From: Chrysomallon squamiferum
Taxonomy: Eukaryota; Mollusca; Gastropoda; Neomphalida; Peltospiridae
Assembly (NCBI GenBank): GCA_012295275.1
Contig: CM022669.1
Location: 17,730,172 to 17,747,671 of the forward strand
DNA: 17,500 nucleotides
Direction: 5' to 3'
Position 1 is the first letter of the stretch; each line of letters starts with the position of its first letter. Below are positions 13,088 to 17,500 of the stretch, in pieces. The notes beneath the pieces are model-generated. The model saw nothing but the letters and a program-made list of their open reading frames with translations, was not told where the DNA came from and ran no database searches. The position numbers were made by a program, and so were the translations under genes.

Positions 13088-13672
13088 TTGTTTTGTTTTC
13101 TTGTCTTTGTTTAACTGTAGTTATAATTACAAGAAATGTAAGACAGAAATGGAAGTGTTTATTTTATAACAAAACAATGACAAAATAAAAAATGCATGTA
13201 CTTACAAATTCAGTTTAATATTTCCATTGAATATGTGGTATATTTTTTTGTATTTATTCCTTGGCCTTTATTATGAACATATATTTTCAGTTTTACAAAA
13301 GACACGAAACATGAAATGATAAATTCACTGATATAAACATTTGAATATTAATTAAACGTATCCGTACATACATAACATTATTTTCAAATAAGTACGCACG
13401 CATCCACGCACACTCGTGATAATTATTAAAATAATAAAGCTTATATTAAATCATTTATGAATTTACAACGCAGAGATGCATATTAGTGTTCATATATAAA
13501 TAAGAAATTATATTTACCAAAAAACAAAATTATTTAGGTACAAGAAAACGGGGGAAAAAAAGTGTTTCTTGTGACCATAGTATCTATATTATTTGACCCG
13601 TAATTCAGATGGTTTAATACTTGTTGTTGTTTTGCTAACGAAAACCGTTTGACTTTTCGAAAATTCCAAAAA
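13088..13672. other. Intergenic stretch
   Basis: No gene seen. Minus-strand AATAAA at 13272-13267 could serve the ADAMTS-like gene, but it is about 1.6 kb past its stop. Confidence 0.5.
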
Positions 13673-13790
13673 ATAAATAAACAAATAAATAAATAAATAA
13701 TAATAATTAAATACAAAATACAAAAATAAGTAAGAAAGTAAGTAAATAAATAAATAAATAGAAATAATGAAAAAAGTAAATAAATAAAAA
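13673..13790. repeat. (AAAT)n microsatellite, interrupted
   Basis: AAAT/AAGT units in several short blocks, ending at the left flank of the candidate MITE. Confidence 0.85.
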
Positions 13791-13793
13791 CTT

Positions 13794-14121
13794 TAAGCGT
13801 ACGGGCTTTTAATATTAAGAAAGAGACAAGAAGATTTTTTTTTCCTCTCAGTTTAGATCTTTAAACGAAAATATACGAATACTTTTAACAATTTCCTATT
13901 ATTTACTCATTAGCTATACAATTCACGGCTTTAACGCAAATCTGATATTTAAAATCTACTCCTACCGGGTCTACTCCTACGTAAAATTATTACTATAAAT
14001 AGAACTATGGAAATACAACATAATGTGTTTTTTTTAAAAAGTGTTAGGTTTTTTTTTTTTACTGCAGGTTGTTAGAAAAACTTACAAGGGCTAGCAGTTA
14101 CCCATCTATCCCGTACGCTTA
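13794..14121. mobile_element. Candidate MITE with 10-bp TIRs and TA flanks
   Basis: AGCGTACGGG at 13796-13805 and its exact reverse complement CCCGTACGCT at 14110-14119 bound 324 bp, each flanked outside by TA (13794-13795 and 14120-14121). GC-rich 10-mers are rare in this AT-rich stretch, so a chance pair is unlikely. The interior has no transposase ORF. It fits a small non-autonomous DNA transposon using a TA target. The left flank TTAA would also suit a piggyBac-type insertion, but the right flank is TTAT. Similarity beyond the TIRs is not seen. Confidence 0.45.
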
Positions 14122-14838
14122 TATAAAATGAACAAAAATTACATTCTCTCAAACCGTATGACTCGAAATTGCAATACAATTTTGTAGTATACAACACATT
14201 TATGAGCACATAATAATAAAATCAAATAAAAAAGGTAAATGAAATATACATCAGCACTTATTGTTCTTTTAACCGTCAGTGGAACTGATAACCAGTAATA
14301 ATATATATATATACTGAAAAATGAAAATCGTGCAGTTCGACTAGATTGCAAATATCGCTTGTTGTTGATTTCAGGGATGGTTAGGCTATTTCACTTTAAG
14401 AAACAAGAAGTTAAATATTATAAATAATAAAAATTAAAATTAAAACAATTAAAAATTAAAATATAATAAAAACAATTAACATAAATATAAAAGAAAATAA
14501 AGAAAAACGAGAAAGAAAAAACTTACAGATAAAAAGTAAAAAAAGAAAACTGCTAATAATAAATAAATAAAAAGTAAATAAGTAAATAAATAAAATAGTA
14601 ATAGTAATAATAATAATAATAATAAAATAAAGTATTATTAGGAGTCGACGAAAAATTACTGAAAAACTAAATAAAAAGAAGAAAGAAAAAAGAAGACGAA
14701 AAATGAAAAGAAAGACAAAGAAAAGTATTAATAAAACTAAAAATTTAACAGCCATTGCTAATTTTGAAAAATGTTTCAAATTCTCAGTGTATAAAGTGAG
14801 GTTTCGTTTTAAAAATGGCGTGTTGCAGATTTCTGTTT
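14122..14838. other. Probable 3' flank or 3'UTR of the ADAMTS-like gene
   Basis: From 14405 to 14720 the plus strand is A-rich with AAAT, AAT and AAAAG runs (pyrimidine-rich on the gene's strand). The Phe/Leu-rich minus-strand frame here is low-complexity and not a gene. Confidence 0.45.
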
Positions 14839-14963
14839 TCACACAGAAGATTTCCGAGAATTCATTCTCCTACAAGTCAAACAGCACCTCATTCTGAAGT
14901 CTCGCAGCCGACACATCTTCAGCATGCCGACAATGCTGCAGTAACGCGATTGGTCCACACAAG
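14839..14963 (-). CDS. ADAMTS-like gene, last coding exon: PLAC domain and stop
   Basis: This 125-nt exon has acceptor catggttgcag before CTTGTGTGG. Joined in phase 1 it reads T-CVDQSRYCSIVG, then KMCRLRDF, then MRCCLTCRRM, ending NSRKSSV and TGA. The six cysteines, spaced as C-x6-C-x8-C-x8-CC-x2-C, match the PLAC (protease and lacunin) domain found at the C-terminus of ADAMTSL, papilin and some ADAMTS proteins. No AATAAA is seen on this strand until 13272-13267; an ATTAAA lies at 13812-13807. The 3'UTR therefore may be long, or it may use a variant signal. Confidence 0.87.
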
Positions 14964-16007
14964 CTGCAACCATGACAACAACAACAACAATAATAATAAT
15001 GTAATTGCAAAACAACAACAGCAAAAAGAAAAAAAAAAAATAGAATAAATATGTAAATACATTTATAAATAAATAAAATAATAAAATTGTTATTTTGATT
15101 TATTTTTCATTAATAAGCTCCGACCTTTATTAGATTTAACAAACTTTAAGTTAACCTGCTATTAAATGTAATGTACTTTGTGTCATGATGATCCAACTGA
15201 CTTAGTATTGATTAATATGCTGTAAAGTTTAAAGTTGACTTATTAAATATGTAAAGTTTACGTTTAATAATTAAATATCTAAATTTTAATTTTGACTAAT
15301 TAAATACCAGAAACTTAAATTTGACTTAACAAATTTCAGTAAGATTTAAAGTTTAAATAGTACTCACTATCTGCACAATATCGTGGCCTACAGTATTTTT
15401 TGAGTGAAGGTCGTGGTTTTGTTTTACACGTTGACCAGGCTGGTAGTCTTGTTTTCTTCCAAATACAAGTGAGAATCCTCGTCTTGAAACCAGTTTTAGC
15501 ACAGAGCGGGCGGCACTTAAACAAAAACCAGAAACATAAACACTTGATGATATGTGTGTATTTGTGGGTCTTTGCATTTGCTTGTGTGTGTGTGTTTGCG
15601 CGTGTTTTAGTGTGTGTGTGTGTGTGTATGTATCTCTAGGTACGATGAACTAAAATGATGTCTATTTATTTACATATTTATTTATTTATTTAAATACCTT
15701 AGTCCACTTGGACGTTTTCCAGATAGACATACAATCCAGGTTAACACACTCCTGTTTGTGATGTGGTCTCTCCTCCTGGTTACAAACTGCCAGTTTAGCA
15801 AACGTTCCGTTCTTGTAGACACAGTCAACAGCACGCTTCTGTTGGCCAAACCCATCCCGAATACACTGCAGGTCAGAGCACTACACGGGGGAAAAAAAGA
15901 GGAACAGTGTCTGTTGTAATATTATTGTTCTTCAGTTTATATTCTTATTTGCATATATTAATTTAATACATTTAATGTACGTACATACCCATCCATCAGT
16001 CCAGGGG

Positions 16008-16097
<90 letters not shown>

Positions 16098-17500
16098 TGT
16101 TGATTATACTTAATTATTCTCAGTTACCAAATTATTCTATTCTGAACAAATACTTTTTATTGGACAATATTCAAGTAACAAAACAAAGTGTAATTCTAGT
16201 TTTATGTTAATTTACTAGAATTTTATCTATTTTTCAAAATACACATTTCACAAACCGTATTCCATTCTCCCGTTTTCCAGAGAGGACATTCCAAATTGAT
16301 TGAACACTTTTCAACAAAACGAGGCTTTCTGAGACCAAGCTTCATGCACTCCCGGTCACCCAGAATCTTCACGTATTTCTCCGTAATCTTTGCACACGTC
16401 ACGTTTCTCCTCCTGTTTCCGGAACCGCACGTGACCGAACAAGGCGACCAATCGCTGGTCGTAAAAACTAACCGCTTCGACATGTTATACTGAGTGTCTC
16501 TGACAATACCCTTTTCTGTCGAATTGCCTTTATTACGACTTCGCAGTGGATGCGGTATCTTTATGTCTTTCGCTATTATGTAGTTTTTCATCTGTTTTGC
16601 TTTCCTCCTGGCTTCCAGTTTCGTGTGAAAATTTATTGTCACGTGAACACTTTCGGATCCAGCGATGCACGTGTACGTGCCAGCATCCGAGCTGGGATTG
16701 GCTTTCTGAATTTTGAGATTGCCGCTAAATGTCGTTCTGACTCTTCCCGCCATCGGAATCAGTTTGAATCCTTTGCTCCAGAATATGAGTTTTCTGTGAA
16801 AATTCTTTACCAGACATCTTATAGTCAAAGACTGGCCTGGAAGAAGGATTAGTCGGCCACCAACATTTAACTTTACTTTCTTTGATCTTTTGAACTGGAT
16901 GAATGTGTAATTCTCGGACTTGATAAACGGGGCCGCTTGCGGTAACTCGAAACAGTCGTTGAGATGGTGACAACGACGTGACGTCATAGGTTTGGGACCG
17001 AGGCATTCGGTGTCTGACACCGTCACCTGGCGTCCCCTGACAGGGGATTTGACGCAGTATGCTTGTCTTGTCTGTACTCCTGGCCCACAGGTTCCAGAAC
17101 ACTGAAAAAAAAGTATATATATTAGTTTACTATATAATCGTCGTACATCCTACACATTAATATTTTAAAGTATATAGCACTCTCTAGCAACAGAGCGAAT
17201 TTCACTGTTATCAAAACGATTCTTAAACTGAGGTATATTAGTCGACATCTTTTAATAAACGACAGTTAAATACTACTAAATACACAAATGACTGAACAAA
17301 CAAATAATGAAAGAAACAAATAAATGAATCAATATATATGTCTATATATATATATATATATAAACAAGTGAATGAATAAACGAACGAACGAACAAACAAA
17401 CAAACTAAATTGATTGATAAAGATCAGTCAGACTAGGTATGTGTGTTTACCTGTGACCAGTTTCGTGTCATCCACTTAGCTGGACAGAAATGGGTGTTGC
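14839..17500 (-). CDS. ADAMTS-like secreted matrix protein (ADAMTSL1/3 type), 3' part of gene, five exons
   Basis: Spliced model on the minus strand, exons 17500-17451 (cut by the window edge), 17101-16256, 15880-15698, 15515-15368 and 14963-14839. All junctions keep phase and give 449 visible residues ending in TGA. Domains in visible-residue numbering: TSP1 (1-66, CSGTCGPG core), Ig-like C2 (about 95-172; Cys112, Trp124, DAGTYTC with Cys161), a basic linker, TSP1 (233-288, WSPCSVTCGSG), TSP1 (290-348), TSP1 (352-406), PLAC (409-440; six Cys ending in CC..C). Seen: TSP1, Ig and PLAC signatures and NxS/T sequons (SENYT, KGNST, YNMS, RRNVT, YKNGT). Known: TSP1-Ig-TSP1-PLAC tails are typical of ADAMTSL1/3, which are extracellular matrix proteins lacking the protease domain. 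Inferred: the missing N-terminal part (signal peptide, more TSP1, spacer) lies beyond 17500. A papilin or an ADAMTS protease with a similar tail cannot be fully excluded, because the 5' exons are not visible. Confidence 0.88.
15120..15350. repeat. Degenerate ~29-bp tandem repeat in an ADAMTS-like intron
   Basis: TTGACTTATTAAATAT, TTTAATAATTAAATAT, TTGACTAATTAAATAC and TTGACTTAACAAAT recur with about 29-bp spacing (TGACT at 15236, 15293 and 15322, and a diverged copy near 15265). Looser copies start near 15198. Confidence 0.6.
15368..15515 (-). CDS. ADAMTS-like gene exon: fourth TSP1 repeat (degenerate)
   Basis: This 148-nt exon enters in phase 0 and leaves in phase 1. The acceptor is a T-rich tract ending in taag before TGCCGC, and the donor is GATA|gtgagt (good consensus). 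It reads CRPLCAKTGFKTRI through YCRPRYCAD. The cysteine pattern fits a TSP1 repeat, but the core motif is CRPLC with no Ser/Thr, so O-fucosylation is not expected here. Reading past the donor would give a few unrelated residues and a stop. Splicing to the PLAC exon restores a Cys-rich tail, which makes the spliced model much more likely. Confidence 0.85.
15583..15636. repeat. (GT)n microsatellite, interrupted
   Basis: GT runs broken by TTTGCGCGTGTTTTA, in the intron between the third and fourth TSP1 exons. Confidence 0.9.
15698..15880 (-). CDS. ADAMTS-like gene exon: third TSP1 repeat (degenerate)
   Basis: This 183-nt, 61-codon exon is in phase 0 at both ends. The acceptor is a pyrimidine run then tgtag before TGCTCTGAC, and the donor is AAG|gattta-like in appearance but read as AAG|gtattt. 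It reads CSDLQCIRDGFG through VNLDC, then MSIWKTSKWTK. TSP1 spacing is kept, but the first motif is CSDLQC rather than CSxTCG, so the usual O-fucosylation consensus CxxS/TCxxG is absent. There is one NGT sequon. The last residues start TSP1-4, so the repeats are split across exons at the same place (before the CS or CR motif) each time. Confidence 0.88.
16003..16095. repeat. (GA)n microsatellite in an ADAMTS-like intron
   Basis: A G-run followed by about 42 GA units on the plus strand. It is a pyrimidine tract on the transcribed sense strand between the large exon and the third TSP1 exon, about 120 nt upstream of that exon's acceptor. Confidence 0.95.
16256..17101 (-). CDS. ADAMTS-like gene, large exon: TSP1 remainder, Ig-like C2, second TSP1
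   Basis: This 846-nt exon encodes 282 residues in phase 0. The acceptor is a T-run followed by cag just before TGTTCTGGAACC. It carries the rest of TSP1-1 with the O-fucosylation-type motif CSGTCGPG, a C2-type Ig fold (SLTIRC, LIFWSKG, DAGTYTC), a lysine/arginine-rich linker, and TSP1-2 with WSPCSVTCGSG, followed by the first residues of TSP1-3 (LWKTGEWNT). The donor that fits both phase and the W-N-T-C register of TSP1-3 is ACG|gtttgt, a weak donor. Reading through it adds ten codons and a stop. The exon is clearly richer in GC than the flanking introns. Confidence 0.9.
17451..17500 (-). CDS. ADAMTS-like gene, partial exon: start of first visible TSP1 repeat
   Basis: Only 50 nt are inside the window. 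In the frame that joins the next exon it reads NTHFCPAKWMTRNWSQ, which is the start of a TSP1 repeat (CPxxW...NWSQ). It ends in phase 0 at CACAG followed by donor gtaaac. The other two frames hit stops within the exon (TGA, TAA), which supports this reading. The 349-nt intron that follows (17102-17450) contains a TA run and a (CGAA/CAAA) run but no other coding signal. Confidence 0.8.

Noticed and set aside
14456-14842. Phe/Leu/Ile-rich minus-strand frame resembling a membrane protein
   Set aside because: The hydrophobicity comes from A/T low-complexity DNA; the frame overlaps the PLAC exon end in a different frame.
16296-16852. Plus-strand open frames opposite the ADAMTS-like exon
   Set aside because: Antisense shadows of the TSP1/Ig exon; they show no domain of their own.
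16725-17102. Second minus-strand frame over the TSP1/Ig exon
   Set aside because: An alternative frame of the same exon; it lacks the TSP1 and Ig cysteine patterns.

Overview
The window looks like nuclear DNA from an animal with an AT-rich, microsatellite-dense genome and small exons split by introns. The secretory cyclophilin, the ADAMTS-like gene and the large amount of di-, tri- and tetranucleotide repeat suggest a mollusc, most likely a cephalopod such as an octopus. That assignment is inferred from overall character; no diagnostic marker is present. There are no operons and no rRNA, tRNA or CRISPR features that I can support.

Two protein-coding genes can be rebuilt exon by exon, both on the minus strand. 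(1) At 14839-17500, running off the right edge, is the 3' end of an ADAMTS-like (ADAMTSL1/3 or punctin type) secreted matrix gene. Five exons join with consistent reading phase to give 449 visible residues: TSP1, Ig-like C2, three TSP1 repeats of which the last two are degenerate, and a C-terminal PLAC domain. (2) At 7037-10679, with a probable 5'UTR exon near 11331, is a complete four-coding-exon gene. It encodes a 233-residue cyclophilin-type peptidyl-prolyl isomerase with an N-terminal signal peptide and hence a likely secretory-pathway location. Both products belong to the secretory pathway, but nothing in the sequence shows that they work together.

Region by region: 1-2660 is mostly AT-rich repeat, including two copies of a dispersed repeat and a long TTTTA satellite. 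2660-4800 holds GATA/CATA and trinucleotide arrays around one exon-like minus-strand ORF (3457-3639). 5036-5640 contains a decayed Tc1/mariner-like transposon piece. 6430-6930 and 7260-7870 carry diverged tandem repeats downstream of and inside the cyclophilin gene. 11500-14838 is intergenic, with (CT)n, a large (TAA)n/(TTA)n inverted array and a probable MITE with 10-bp terminal inverted repeats and TA flanks (13794-14121). 14839-17500 is the ADAMTS-like gene.

I did not find a convincing undescribed system. The points most worth a second look are the exon-like ORF at 3457-3639, the candidate MITE, the substituted active-site rim and odd C-terminus of the cyclophilin, and the weak splice donor that could truncate the ADAMTS-like protein.
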